From the NCBI GenBank assembly GCA_023525715.1, contig CM042016.1, forward strand, positions 84,448,382-84,512,381: a DNA stretch of 64,000 nt, in the 5' to 3' direction. The position numbers and the translations under genes are program-made. Positions 31,675-43,531 of this stretch are shown piece by piece; position 1 is the stretch's first letter; every line of letters starts with the position of its first letter. Source of the DNA: Cichorium intybus. Its lineage: Eukaryota; Streptophyta; Magnoliopsida; Asterales; Asteraceae. The notes beneath the pieces were generated by a model. That model did not search any database. It was not told the DNA's origin and saw nothing but the letters and a program-made list of their open reading frames with translations.

Positions 31675-32265
31675 AGTACTTAGAAATAGAGATTTGAGTA
31701 TTGGATAAACCCACGCTCAATAGATTGCTTCATGGATTATATCACAAGCAATGTTGAGACGATAATATCTTATGGTCTTAAAGCGAAGACATATGAGTTG
31801 AAATTTACGAGTCGGTTGTGCATTGATAATGCGTAAACGCGTCGGTAACTCGATGTTATAAAACGTATTGTTGTGCGCGATTTTGATGAGTAAAAGACAC
31901 AAACATATGAGTCTAAGCTTATTCGTTCCTTGACCCTGATGGGAAACAGATATCTGTAGGCCTCTCGATGATTTTGAAGTTGACTAAAGTGCTGGCCAGT
32001 CAGGACTAAATTGATGTGTTCAATTAGAAGTCTTATGTCATATGCAATATCGGAAATCGGGAAACAGAGTATCGGACAGAGATTGATCTCAATCCGTGTC
32101 TCGTGTCCGGAAATATCTTTTTGGACGGAGGATCATATGATCACTTATCTATGGACAGAACTGACTAGGTCAGAGTTCGGCAGCAGTTTCTAGGAAGCTG
32201 CAGGTTGTTGATTAATCTGAAGATAAAAGAACAATTAAAGTCATAGACTTATCCAAGTGGGATAC

Positions 32266-33029
32266 TGTTGGATTAGGTGTCTAAGCCATGACTTATAAAT
32301 TGTATTTATCTTATTAATTGAAGCAAAGTCCATTTGGGTTGCCCTCATAGCTAGAGGTTTGACAGAAATTCAGTAGAGAGAAAGGTTGATTTATTAAATG
32401 TTTAATAAATCAGTAGAAATAAATTAAATAGTTTATTAATATATTAAAGTGATAATATATTAATTAGAAACTATATTAATTAATTAGAAATTAATCTAGA
32501 ATTAATTGGATTTAATTTAGTGATTAATTTAATCAATTAAAGGTGCAGTGACTGGTTTTGTAATTATTCAATAGTTGAATATTAACTGACCAGTTGGAGC
32601 CATGGGTGGCGAAATTAAGAGTGTGGCGACTCTTAATTTCGAAACCCTAATTAGGGTTTTAGAGGCTTGGTCCAAATGGGTAACAGGCTTGTCCATTAGA
32701 GGGCTCCTCTAGGGTTTTGACTGTACCACCTGGAGGCTATAAATAAGGGAACCCTGGGGGAACCCTAATCTGCGCCAACTCCACTCTGTCTCTTTGGAAT
32801 TCTGTTTTCTCCTCCATTTCTTGGGTGTGACTTCATTTGAGGCAAGACATTTGTGTTGCTGGCTTCAAGAAGAAAATCAAAGGTTGGTTTTTTCTTATTT
32901 TAACATTTAGAAATTATTATTGGCCTTAGAAATTTTGTTATATGTTCATTGATAGAAAAACATAGATCCTCATCTTAGGTTGCATGTGAACTTAGGATTT
33001 CTAGTTCATAGATTGCTAAAAACCTTTCA
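32266..33029 (+). repeat. 3' LTR of nested copia derivative
   Basis: 764 bp ending CTTTCA, followed by the second ATCCA target copy. Differs from the 5' LTR at scattered single bases only. Confidence 0.93.
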
Positions 33030-33034
33030 ATCCA

Positions 33035-35560
33035 CTACCTCGCATCGACAATTTATTTGACCAGTTGCAGGGCGCCTCGTGGTTCTCGAAAATCGATCTG
33101 CGGTCAGGGTACCATCAAATGTGGGTACGGGAGGAAGACGTCCAGAAAACGGCTTTTCGGACGAGGTACGGCCACTTCGAGTTTGTAGTGATGCCGTTTG
33201 GACTTACCAATGCCCCTGCAGCTTTCATGGACTTAATGAATCGGGTATGTCGACCGATGTTGGAAAGGTCGGTTATAGTTTTTATTGACAACATCTTAGT
33301 CTATTCTCGGAGCAAGGAGCAGCACGAACAACATTTAAGGGAGGTTTTGGAGACCTTAAGGAATGAGAAGCTTTATGCGAAACTGTCCAAGTGTGACTTT
33401 TGGCTGCGAGAGGTCCAATTCTTGGGTCACATCATCAACGAGCAAGGAATCATGGTAGACCCGACTAAGGTGGAGGCCGTGATGCGGTGGGAGGTTCCGA
33501 AGACTCCCTCGGAGATTAGAAGTTTCTTGGGTCTAGCCGGTTATTATCGTCGTTTCATCCAGGACTTCTCAAAGGTTGTTGTACCTTTGACTCGGCTAAC
33601 TAAGAAGAACGTTCCTTTTCGATGGGGTGAGGAGCAGCAGTAGGCCTTCGAGACTTTGCGGCGGAAGTTGTGTGAAGCTCCAGTTTTGACTTTGCCTGAA
33701 GGCATGGAGGATATGGTAGTTTATTGTGATACATCTATCTCTGGATTGGGGGCAGTCTTGATGCAACGAGGCAGGGTGATTGCTTATGCCTCGCGACAGT
33801 TGAAGCCCCATGAGGCTAACTACCCTACTCATGACTTGGAACTGGGAGTTGTGGTATTCGCTCTCAAGATTTGGAGACACTATTTATATGGAGTGAAGTG
33901 TACCATCTATATAGACCACAAGAGCTTGAAATATCTGATGGATCATGCAAATCTTAATATGAGACAGAGAAGATGGTTGGATGTATTGAAGGACTATGAT
34001 TGTGATATACACTATCATCCTGGAAAAGCTAATGTGGTGGCGGATGCTCTAAGTCGTAAGGTTACGGGTGCACCCCTTCGGGGCATCTGTCTAAGGATGA
34101 CGATTGTGACACTGCTGCTTGAGCTGATAAGGAAAGCTCAGGTGGAAGGAAGCAAGAGCGAGAATCAAAAAGGTGAAAGAATTGTGGGTCAGTTGCCAAC
34201 TATGGTCAAGGATAGCAGAGGCTTGTTAACTCGCTATGAGAGAATTTGGGTACCTAAACTTGGTGGGGTTCGTCAAACTCTACTGGAAGAGGCACATAAG
34301 TCCAAGTTCTCTATCCACCCCGGGGCGACGAAAATGTATAGGGATCTGCGTGAATATTATTGGTGGCCCGGCATGAAGAGGGGAGTAGCTTTGTTTGTCG
34401 AAAGATGTATGACCTGTCGTAGAGTCAAGGCCGAGCACCAACGGCCTCATGGCAGATTGCAGCCTCTTGAAATCACAGAATGGAAATGGGAGCACATCAC
34501 AATGGATTTCATCACGAAGTTGCCAAGAACCCCTCGACAAATGGACACTATATGGGTTATTGTGGATCGACTGACTAAAAGTGCTCATTTCATCCCCATC
34601 CAAGAGACTTTTTCGGTAGAGAGATTGGCTACCGTCTACGTGGACGAGATTATTTCTCGGCATGGTATACCGGTCTCGGTGATATCCGACCGGGATGTCC
34701 GATTCACTTCTAGGTTTTGGAAGAAGTTTCATGAGGAGTTAGGCACTCGCCTTCATTTCAGCACCGCATATCAACCTCAAACAGATGGGCAGAGTGAAAG
34801 GACAATTCAAACATTGGAGGATATGCTTAGGGCATGCGTTATCGATTTTGGTTGGAATTGGGATTCCCATCTCCCTTTAGCTGAGTTCTCCTATAACAAC
34901 AGTTATCATGCAAGCATCGACAGGGCTCCCTTCGAGATGTTGTATGGAAGGAAATGTCGGACTCCTGTTTGATGGGGCGAGGTTGGCCAGCGGGCATTGG
35001 GTAGTACTGAGGTAGTACTCAAGACTACGGAACTAATTCAGAGGGTTCGGGAGAGGTTGCTAACGGCTCAGAGTCGGCAAAAAAGCTATGTGGATAAGCG
35101 ACGGTCCGACCTCGAGTTTCAGGTTGGGGATGATGTTCTTCTTAAGGTGTCGCCTTGGAAGGGAGTTATTCGTTTTAGGAAGCGAGGAAAGCTTGGCCCT
35201 AGGTATATTGGACCATATAGAATCATCGCGCGAGTAGGTAAGGTAGCTTACCGGTTGGAGCTGCCCGAGCAGCTTAGCCAGATTCACGACACGTTCCACG
35301 TTTCGCAACTCAGGAAGTGTGTTACCAACGAAACTACTATTGTGCCCTTGGAAGATATTCAAATAAATGAACGCCAAAATTATGTGGAGCGACCGGTTGC
35401 TATCATTGAGAGGAAGACAAAGACTTTACGAAACAAGACAATATGACTAGTTAAGGTACAATGGCAGCATCGTAAGGGGTCTGAATGGACTTGGGAACCC
35501 GAGGAAGAAATGCGGAGGCATTACCCAAAGTTGTTTACAGGCACGGATTTCGGGGACGAA
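33035..35560 (+). pseudogene. pol: Gypsy pol, part 2: RT, RNase H, integrase, chromodomain-like tail
   Basis: Resumes exactly after the nested element. The RT has WFSKIDLRSGYHQ and MPFGLTNAPAAF, but the catalytic box reads FIDN instead of FIDD, a G-to-A loss of an essential Asp. A TAG at about 33641 precedes RNase H (VYCDTS, HKSLKYLMDH, ADALSRK). Integrase follows: a HHCC-like region ending CMTCRRVK, then DD35E motifs WEHITMDFITKL, VISDRDVRFTS and QPQTDGQSERT. A TGA at about 34970 (Trp expected) and another at about 35444 (Arg expected) interrupt the C-terminal domain, which ends with a chromodomain-like VKVQWQHRKG...WEPE. Every break is explained by a C-to-T or G-to-A change. Confidence 0.9.
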
Positions 35561-35582
35561 ATCCAGTCAAGTGGGGGAGAAT

Positions 35583-37044
35583 TGTAAGACCCGTTCCACC
35601 GTGGCTCGGCTCGGGAGGATCCGCGGCGCGGCTCGGGAAGGATCTGGATTCGCGAATAACTGATACGCGCGCCGCGCATCTTAACGGACCGCGGCACGGG
35701 GCACCGCAGATGTGAAAAACCCTAATTCGGATTTAAATGCCTATATAAAGGGACCCAGCACTAGGGTTCGTGTTCTTTGGAGGTTTTCTAGGGTGGAGAC
35801 GACTGGTTTCGGCAGGCTCTTCTGTTCAAGGCTTTGAAAGTTTTGAGAGATTGGAAGAAGGAGATACGACGTGAGCGAAGGCTTGTAACGAATCGTGTGC
35901 ATCACTTCGTTTTTCAAAAGTAAGGTAAGAAGATCTACTCTTCAGACTTTCCATTTCATCCCGTCATGTAGTGTTATCCCTTGGTTAGTAATCTTAGATG
36001 ACTTGTAACACTTAGGGTTTTGGCCCATGGACATGCATGGACTTGCATGTCCATAAGATAGTGACCTTAGGGTAGTTTCTGATCCCAAGAAGGGTGTAGG
36101 GACGAACCCTAGCCGATGGCTGTACTGATTAAGAGCTAACAAGGATTTCGGACTAATACGAGTCCGCGATGCGGACTGGGTATGTCAGCGATGCGGATTC
36201 AAGTAAACCCCGTATGCATGTGACGATAGTTCGCGACGCGGAAAGGGAGAGGCCGCGCCGCGGCGATTGACTGTTTGACCAGGAACTTGCTTTCGACCCT
36301 TGTTTGGTGGCAAATGTTGGGTCGGACCTTTAGGCATGTCTATAGGAGTTTGGTCAGTAATTAATATGTTGTGTATGTGGGATTCAGGTGTCTGGGTGAG
36401 CTAAGTGGGGATATTAGAGTATACCCGCGTGGTTACGAATCAGGTAAGTATCATCACCTTACTATGTGATGTTGCATGTTAGGCTTCTTATGTATTATTT
36501 ATAGTTATATGATCTGTTCTATAATTGTAGTTATCTGTTGTTGGGCTCAGTACTGATGCGTGTTCACTCGTAGCTGTTGTATGACGAGTTGGGCTATTGC
36601 CTTGTCCCATAGCTGTTGTATGATGGGCTGGGCCAAAACCGGGAACCCATAGCTATTGTATGATGGGTAGGTCTGCCCCGTGTCCATAGCTGTTGTATGA
36701 TGGATACCCGTAGCTGTTGTATGGCGGGTAGGGTCGGGTCGTTCTCGAGGACGGGTTGTTTAATGTGTGGGCATGTATGGTAATTTAGGGACTCACTAAG
36801 CTTTTTTGCTTACCCGTTGATTTTAAAATATTTCAGGTACTTCAACTGACAAAGGGAAGGGCAAGGCTTGACGGCAGCACATCGCATCCACGGGACCTTA
36901 ATTTAATGTTTTATGTCATGGTTTTTAAATACTTTTGCTATTGGCTTGATAACAATGTCGAAACTGTTTTACTTTTTGAATAAAGATTTTGTTGGAACCT
37001 TGGTAATAAATGAAATTTTATAATTTTGATTTTGGGGCGTTACA
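35583..37044 (+). repeat. 3' LTR of the gypsy element
   Basis: 1,462 bp, longer than the 5' LTR by two internal segments. TATATAAA at 35742-35749. Preceded by the purine tract AAGTGGGGGAGA. Contains the same five-hairpin array at 36566-36730. Confidence 0.93.
36566..36730 (+). repeat. Array of five constant-loop hairpins (3' LTR copy)
   Basis: Same array as in the 5' LTR. Here the fifth stem is TACCCGT with GCGGGTA, a longer and better-paired version, while the fourth has GTCCAT with ATGGAT, replacing G-C by G-U. Differences between the LTRs fall in the stems and keep pairing; the loops are unchanged. Confidence 0.85.
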
Positions 37045-37049
37045 CAACA

Positions 37050-37646
37050 CTTTTTCACTTCCAAATTCCTAATGCATATTAGAACAAGTGAACTTAGTGA
37101 TTCCTAAAAGTTCATACATATGAAATATTGATTTGTATACATAGACCATGCCTCTTGTATTTCATGATCATACTAAATGTGTTGGACTTCATTATGTAAG
37201 AAACATTTTATTATTAAATAATTTTAGTATCTAGATATTAGAACATTAAGCGGTGATGAAAAAAGAATTATTGTACTACACACTATATATTTAAGACGGT
37301 AACTATGGGATGGAAATTATTTTCTGTAGCCGTGGGGGAGTTGATAATGAAGAAAGATAGAGGGATCACTGATTTAAGGTTCATAGTTGAGACGAATTGA
37401 TTGGAGATCGGTGGAAGGGAGAGAAATGCGACGAGAAGGAGAGAAGGGACCGACTTATCTTAGTTTGAGACCATGTTAGATTATAGTCTCTTATTGATCT
37501 CCTAATTGCACCTTATATACAGATAATGATGACTATCTATAAGGAAAGTAACCTAGATATAAGGAAATCAAAGATAATATACAAAGTAAATAATAAGAGA
37601 TATCTCTTTATATCTAATATGTGTGTGTTGTTATGGTATCGATGAA
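37050..37646. other. Intergenic DNA
   Basis: AT-rich; no gene recognised. It continues the sequence that was interrupted by the gypsy insertion. Confidence 0.45.
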
Positions 37647-37991
37647 TGTTGGGCTGATCAGCATCAGCACATGAATATTATGAGTGTCAAAGTGGAGCAC
37701 ATGCGGCCAAGCTACATCGACGTCTTATCATCAGCTGTAGCATGTCACATGTTTATTTATGTAATATTTGTAATTATCTCGTTACCATGGTTATCTTGTT
37801 TACAGTTGGGAGTTATCCCTGATATGTAGGGGTCTGTATACGTAGTTTTACCCTAGTATAAGTATAGCAGCTAGGGTTTTTGTAAAGGCACCAATATACA
37901 ATCATCAAGTTCTTTGTGTGAGATCAATATATTGTTTTTCTGTGTGAATTTTCTGTATTCTTGTGTGTTTGATCCTGTTTGTGTTTTAACA
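37647..37991 (+). repeat. 5' LTR of a Sirevirus-like copia (inferred borders)
   Basis: Starts TGTTGGGCTGATCAG and ends TTTTAACA directly before the PBS TGGTATTAGAGC at 37994-38005 (one mismatch to the usual iMet site). AGTATAAGTATA near 37855 could be the TATA region. I could not find a matching 3' LTR, so the left border is uncertain. Confidence 0.55.
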
Positions 37992-38029
37992 ACTGGTATT
38001 AGAGCAGGTTTCTTTTCCTCATAAGAACA

Positions 38030-41000
38030 ATGTCTTCTTCTTCGTTTTCCTCTACCTCTGGTAACAAGATCCCACCCTTCGATGCTAACAACTTTACCAT
38101 GTGGAAGAGTAAAGCATTAATGGCCCTTGAAACGATGGACTAGAACATGCCTTCAATCCTCAAGGATGGTCCTTACACTCCAACTTTTCTTGTCACAAAA
38201 GATGGTGTCCCTAATGAAAGAAAGAGAACACGAATACATGAGTATATTGATGACGACAAGAAACTGGTAAATCTCGATATTCATGCCAGAGCTGCCATTG
38301 GTAATTCCCTTCCCTATGATATCTATCATCTCGTTCAAAACTGTGTGTCTGCCAAGGAGATGCTGAGCACTATTACAGTTGCCTTTGAAGGCACTGCTGA
38401 AGTAAGGGCTGCTCAAGAAAACTTGTTGAATCATAAATATGAGCACTTCTTTGCGTACAAAAATGAATCAGTTACTCACACCTTTAACCGTTTTAATTGT
38501 TTGATCAATGATATGAGGAGTTTCAATATTATCAAGCATAATACTGTCCTGGTCCTTAAGTTCCTTGATTCTCTTGATGAGAAGTGGGAACATCACGTTG
38601 ATGTATTGAAGAATAGCGAGAAGATTCATACCATGGATTTGCAAAGCTTGTTTGGTAATTTGAGAAGCTATGAAGAGATCAAATCTCAATGAAAAGAAAT
38701 CATGCGTGAGAGATCTGCTGCTCTCATCTCCAAAACCATGGATCTCCCTGAGAGTGACGGTGACATGTCTGGAGAATCTGATGCTGATGATGAGGAGTAC
38801 AAACATCTTGTTGAGCTTTCTTCTCAAGCTGCATTGGCGGTAAACCAGTTTAATCAGTACAAGGATAACAAGAGGAGTGGTTTTTAGAAAAACTCCAGCG
38901 GATTCAGATAAAATCCTTCTGCCTTCAGGAAGACAAGCAGTGAAACTTCAAAATTCACAAGTGCTGAGAAGAAGAATGATGGGAAGTGCTTCAACTGTGG
39001 AAGTACTGAACACTTTGCCAAGGATTGCAATCAAAAGAAAAGTGATTCCAAAGACGAATCGTATGAAGTCAAGTACAAGTGACTGGTGGCCTCCCTAAAG
39101 AGGCAAAATTTGAGATCAAAAGTGATGGTAGTTGAAGAAGAAAAGGAGAAGTGGGAAGGGGAAGTTGAGACTTGAGTCCTCTGATGATGATGAGAACAAG
39201 AATGCGTGTCTCATGGCAGTTACTGAAGAAGTCACTGAAGAATCAAGCAGCAGCACATTTGATGCGGACATGGCTCCTGCTGCTCAAGAAAGTTTAGCTA
39301 ATGACTGGAACTCCTCTTTAGTGTATTAGGTTAAAAACTTTGTCATGTATTCAGCTAATGAGAAAAATAAAGCTTTTGAGTATTTGTGTCTTGGTCTTCA
39401 AAATTATAATCTTGAAAAACACCACCTGAAACAAGAAAACAAAAGGTTACTTGATGAAATTAAACTAAAGGATCTAATGATTGCAAAACTCAAACTTGAG
39501 TGCCGTGATCTCACCCTTTCGAATAAATCCATAGCTAAAGAAAAGAAATTTGTTGTAAATGAAACCAATCGAATTCAACTGGTCATTAAAAATTGGACTC
39601 ATTCACATTATCGGGTCTCAAAACTTATTAATGATCAAATCTCTTTTTAAGCTACAAAGATTCTCGGTGGAGACTTTGAATCAATAGTTGACATTTTCAA
39701 ACATATTGGAACTGAACCAAAATTTCCTTCTGTTGATAAACTCGTTCATGAGTTCAGAACTAAATTTGTTCCTCCTGGATTTCAAAAGAAAGATGAACTG
39801 ATTAACAAACATTGTAGTGTCAGTAAAAAGGGTGAGATTACTCTTAACACTCGAATCGGTGCCATTGATCCCTCTGTGAAAGGATCTGAACAAGAGAATA
39901 TCAGTGCCAGTGTGGAAAACCTTGTGAAATTTCCTATCTCTAATGGTGAGTTTCACAATGTTACTAATATTGTGCTTGAAGATCCCATCAATACCATGTC
40001 TGATGCTGATCCTGATGTGATGAAATAGGATTCTAATTTTTCTAAAATGTGCAATAAACTGAAATTTTCAAAAAATAGAAAATCAAAACCCATCAAGACA
40101 TGCTATAGATGTGGCGATTCGTCTCACAAGGCTGACCAATGTAATTTTGAGACCAGAACAAATAAAAAGGAAAATAATGCCACTCGCTGCAGTAAATGGA
40201 CCAAAAAGGAAAACTCATTGAACTGTCTTCCCACTGAATGTTATGATATTCTTTCGTGTTTCAAACCCATTTCTAAATGGGTTCACTAAGTCTTCTAATC
40301 AGTGTGTTAGTAACTACAGGGTCATGAAAATATTTGGTACCTAGACAGCGGATGCTCTCGTCATATGATTGGATACAAATCCCTGCTAGATGATTTTGTC
40401 AAGAAGGAAGGCCCTGTGGTTAGCTATGGTGACAATAGCAAAGGACACACCAAAGGCTATGGTACCATTTAATGTAAATCTGTACAGTTTTCTATGTTTC
40501 GTATGTTAAATGTTTAAGGCACAATCTCATTTCGATCAATCAGCTATGTGATGCTGATTATGAAGTTCTGTTCAACAAAAGAGAAGGAAATATCCTTGAT
40601 GCTGCTAAGGAAATGGTTCTCACTGCCAAAAGATGTGATGATATCTACATCCTCGACATGTTTTCAGCTGATCAGACCTGAAGAGGTGCTTCTTTTCTCG
40701 TGCCCAGTCTCATGTTGATGAATTTTCTCGTTTCACATGGGTCATTTTCTTAAGAAACAAGAGTGATGCTGCTCTGAAGATTATCTCACTCATCAAGCAA
40801 TCAGAGGGACTGTATGACTATAAATGAAGCAACTGAGAAATATTCACGATACTGAATTCAGAAATCAGACTCTTGAGTCATTCTGCAAAGAAAGAGGCAT
40901 TCTTCAAAACTTCTCTGCTGTTAGAACTCTTAAACAAAATGGTGTATGTGAGAGAAGGAATCGTACTTTGATTGAAGCTGGAAGAACCATGGTGGTTGAT

Positions 41001-42855
41001 GCTAGTCTTCCTCAATCATTCTAGGCCAAAGCTGTCAACACTGCCTGTTATACTCAAAATCGGTCCAGCATCATCAAGAGGCATGGAAAAATAACGTATG
41101 AGATGCTGAAAGGTCGTAAAACAGATATATCTTATTTTCACGCTTTTGGTTGTACATGTTTTATTTTGAAGCAGGGTGAGCATCAGTCAACATTCGAAGC
41201 TAAATCTGACGATGGCATATTTCTGGGGTACTCTTCCATATCAAAAGCCTTCAGAATCTTCAATGTACCCAAAAGGAAGGTGATCGAATCAATTCATGTG
41301 CTCTTCGATGAATCAACATTTCCTCATCAGCATGAAATACATGAGTCCTCAATCCTGTAAGAACTCCTTACACCCATCTCTTCAGCATCTCTTGATTCTC
41401 CACCATTTCCTCAAATTCCCTCACTAATGGAGCCTATCCTTTCACCATCCACTAATAATTTTCCTCAAACTAAGAACCCCTAAACCTCTGTTCCTTCTTC
41501 TTCTCTCAATTCTGTCGCTGAACCCGATCTAGAGGTAATAGAACTTGATGCTCTTAAAGGCACTAAATCAAGTATTCATCCTCTTCGAAATGTCAAGGGT
41601 TATCCCGTCTCTCAAGTCATTGGGGATGTGTCATCAGGAGTTCGTACTCGAAGACAAGTCTCCAGTAACTTTTGTCTTTATGTCAACTTTATCTCTCTCA
41701 TGGAACCCAATAAAGTAGATGATGCCCTAAAAGATGCTGATTGGATTAAAGCAATGCAGAACGTGCTGCATGATTTTCAAAGACATAAAGTGTAGACCCT
41801 AGTTCCTCGTCCTCAGGGTAAGACAATTGTTGGAACACGTTGGGTGTTCTGGAACAAGATGGATGAAGATGGGATTATTTTAAGGAATAAGGCTAGACTG
41901 GTTACTTAGGGATTCACTCAGCTGGAAGGACTTGATTATGATGAAACGTTTGCCCTTGTAGCACGTCTCGAGGCCATCAGGCTCTTTCTCTCTTATGCCT
42001 CGTTTATGAAGTTCAAAGTGTACCAGATGGAGGTCAAGACTGCCTTTCTCCATGGGGATCTTCCACAAGAAGTTTATCTTAAATAGATCCCTGGCTTTCA
42101 AAGTGAAGAATTCCCTAATCATGTATTTCGGCTCGACAAAGCAGTGTATGGTCTGAAACAGGCACCCATGACATGGTATGACCCACTGACTGCACATCTA
42201 ATCGAAAAAGGGTATCATCGAGGTGCTATTGACAACACCCCGTTCATCAAGAAATCAGGGGATGGCTTAATTCTTGCTCAAGTTTATGTGGATGATATCG
42301 TCTTTGATTCAACAAATGACAAGCTGAGTGAAGAATTTGCTGCTGTAATGTCATCTAAGTTTGAAATGAGCATGATGGGCGAGCTATCATTCTTTTTGGG
42401 TCTTCAAGTCAAACAGTCTTCTCAGGGCATCTTCATCAGCCAAAGCAAGTATATTCTGGAAATGCTGAAAAAGTTCTCTTTTGCTGACTATAAACCAGCC
42501 AAGACTCCCATGAGTTCTGTTCATCTCTTAGTTGATCCATTAGGAGTTGATGTGAATGCCTATCTTTACAGAGGTATGATTGGCTCCTTGCTCTATCTCA
42601 CTGCCAGTCGTCTTGATATTATGTTTGCCACCAGCATGTGTGCTCGTTTTTCAAGCCTGTCCAAATGAGTCTCATCTAAATGCTGTGAAAAGGATTTTTC
42701 GTTATCCCAAACACATCGATATCAGGCATCACTTCATCAGAGACAACATTCAAAAGAAAAAGATCAAGCTAATGTACATTCCTACTGATCAGCAACTTGC
42801 TAATATTTTCACAAAGCCACTGGATGAACAGAAACTGATATATTTTTATTGGTGA
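38030..42855 (+). pseudogene. Decayed Sirevirus/Maximus-like copia gag-pol
   Basis: In order: gag with a TAG soon after the start, UBN2-like region (38147-38690), acidic stretch, CCHC knuckle CFNCGSTEHFAKDC (about 38988-39030), a long coiled coil (39345-39650) and a second knuckle CYRCGDSSHKADQC (about 40101). This double-knuckle, coiled-coil gag is typical of the SIRE group. Then a broken protease (WYLDSGCSRHMIG near 40340), degraded integrase (QNGVCERRNRT at about 40940), and RT (ARLVT, MEVKTAFLHGDL, YGLKQAP, VYVDDI, LSFFLGLQV). Many stops and frameshifts. An internal deletion removes most of RNase H, joining FRYPK to HIDIRHHF. No 3' LTR. Confidence 0.85.
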
Positions 42856-43095
42856 ATTAGGAATGATTTCTCAGTAGTTAATGATGTATTTACTTAAAAA
42901 ATTCAAAACTTTCATTTTCATTCATAATTGTTTTTACATTTACTAACACTTAAAGCAATGCCAAAGTGATGGGTTTCCAAAGGTACATGTTTGACTTATT
43001 CGCAGCTCACTTCAATCATAAAAGATTTCCAGCTGGGGCTCATTCAGTCTTACCAAGTACTGATGATGCACTGTTTCTCACATCACTGTCCCTGG
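42856..43095. other. Flank of the Sirevirus relic
   Basis: May contain degraded 3' sequence of the element; no LTR match to 37647-37991 found. Confidence 0.3.
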
Positions 43096-43350
43096 CTACC
43101 ATCCTCTTTGATGCCACACGTCCACCAAGTCTATTTTAGTAAAGTCTACTATAACTTGTGGTGGCACTGGACGAATCAACCCCCATGGCAGCTCCATAAT
43201 TAGTGGTCGATCAGTCTCCTCATTTCTCAGTGTTGTAAGCTTAACTATCTGCCGATCCAGCCACATCCTTGTGATTACACCCCCATACCAAGCTCCCTTC
43301 AAACTCGCCTTCTATAATCTTCACCTCGACCTGATCTCCTCTATGGAATG
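43096..43350 (-). pseudogene. Agenet-domain gene fragment
   Basis: Reading leftward: FHRGDQVEV, then after a one-base frameshift GAWYGGVI, VKLTTLRNEETDRPLIM, then LIRPVPPQ and VDVWHQRGW. This is the pattern of plant Agenet/DUF724 repeats (K/RGDxVEV, G-W-A-V, L-x-x-L, IRPxPP, D-x-V-D-x-x-x-x-x-GWW), which bind chromatin or RNA. Only about one and a half repeats remain, with no neighbouring exon recognised. A broken relic. Confidence 0.65.
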
Positions 43351-43531
43351 ATATGTTTTGTACTTTATTTGATCTCTCAAATATTTCTTTGTGTACAATT
43401 TAACAATCATTCTCTTCTTTTATAGTCATATTAGTAGCTATTCCAATGTTTCCCGATTTGGCATGGATTTGATTCTTCTGGAAAAGTGATTGACTTGACG
43501 TATCATCTTTTTGATATTTCCAAGAAGATAA

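Larger units (their letters stand above)
28366..32265 (+). other. 3.9-kb structure-rich non-coding interior of the nested copia
   Basis: No pol motif in any frame. Instead there are many strong local helices: TATGAGC with GCTCATA (about 28438-28472); three tandem hairpins at 28752-29010; TCCTGAA-tgag-TTCAGGA (29673-29690); a three-helix rod at 29785-29829; TGTGAGTC with GACTCACA (30129-30183); CGTCTCTTA with TAAGAGACG enclosing TCATTACA-aag-TGTAATGA (30472-30516); the fourth core hairpin at 31125-31183; and a three-way junction at 31611-31674. The density is well beyond what I would expect in decayed pol DNA. Confidence 0.7.
25532..33029 (+). mobile_element. Nested Ty1-copia derivative with gag only
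   Basis: Two 764-bp LTRs (TGTTGGATTAGG ... CTTTCA) flanked by ATCCA at 25527-25531 and 33030-33034. A PBS TGGTATCAGAGC is at 26297-26308 and a short purine tract (AAGTGGGA) precedes the 3' LTR. It has one coding frame, a copia-type gag at 27604-28365, and then about 3.9 kb without protease, integrase or RT. It is therefore a TR-GAG/LARD-type non-autonomous element that must use enzymes of another copia. Its leader and interior are crowded with strong hairpins (separate entries). Confidence 0.93.
21399..37044 (+). mobile_element. Ty3-gypsy chromovirus, complete but disabled, split by nested copia
   Basis: Two LTRs begin TGTAAGACCCGTTCCACCGT and end GGGGCGTTACA, flanked by CAACA at 21394-21398 and 37045-37049, an exact 5-bp duplication. 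Order is LTR, PBS (22763-22774), gag, protease, RT, RNase H, integrase, chromodomain-like tail, purine tract (about 35569-35580), LTR. Integrase after RT defines Ty3-gypsy, and the C-terminal VQW...WEPE segment suggests a Tekay/Del-like chromovirus. A copia derivative (25532-33029) interrupts the RT. Several nonsense changes and a damaged RT catalytic Asp make it non-autonomous. Confidence 0.95.

Noticed and set aside
37647..43000. Complete Sirevirus with two LTRs
   Set aside because: I found no 3' LTR matching 37647-37991 downstream of pol, so the element is truncated.
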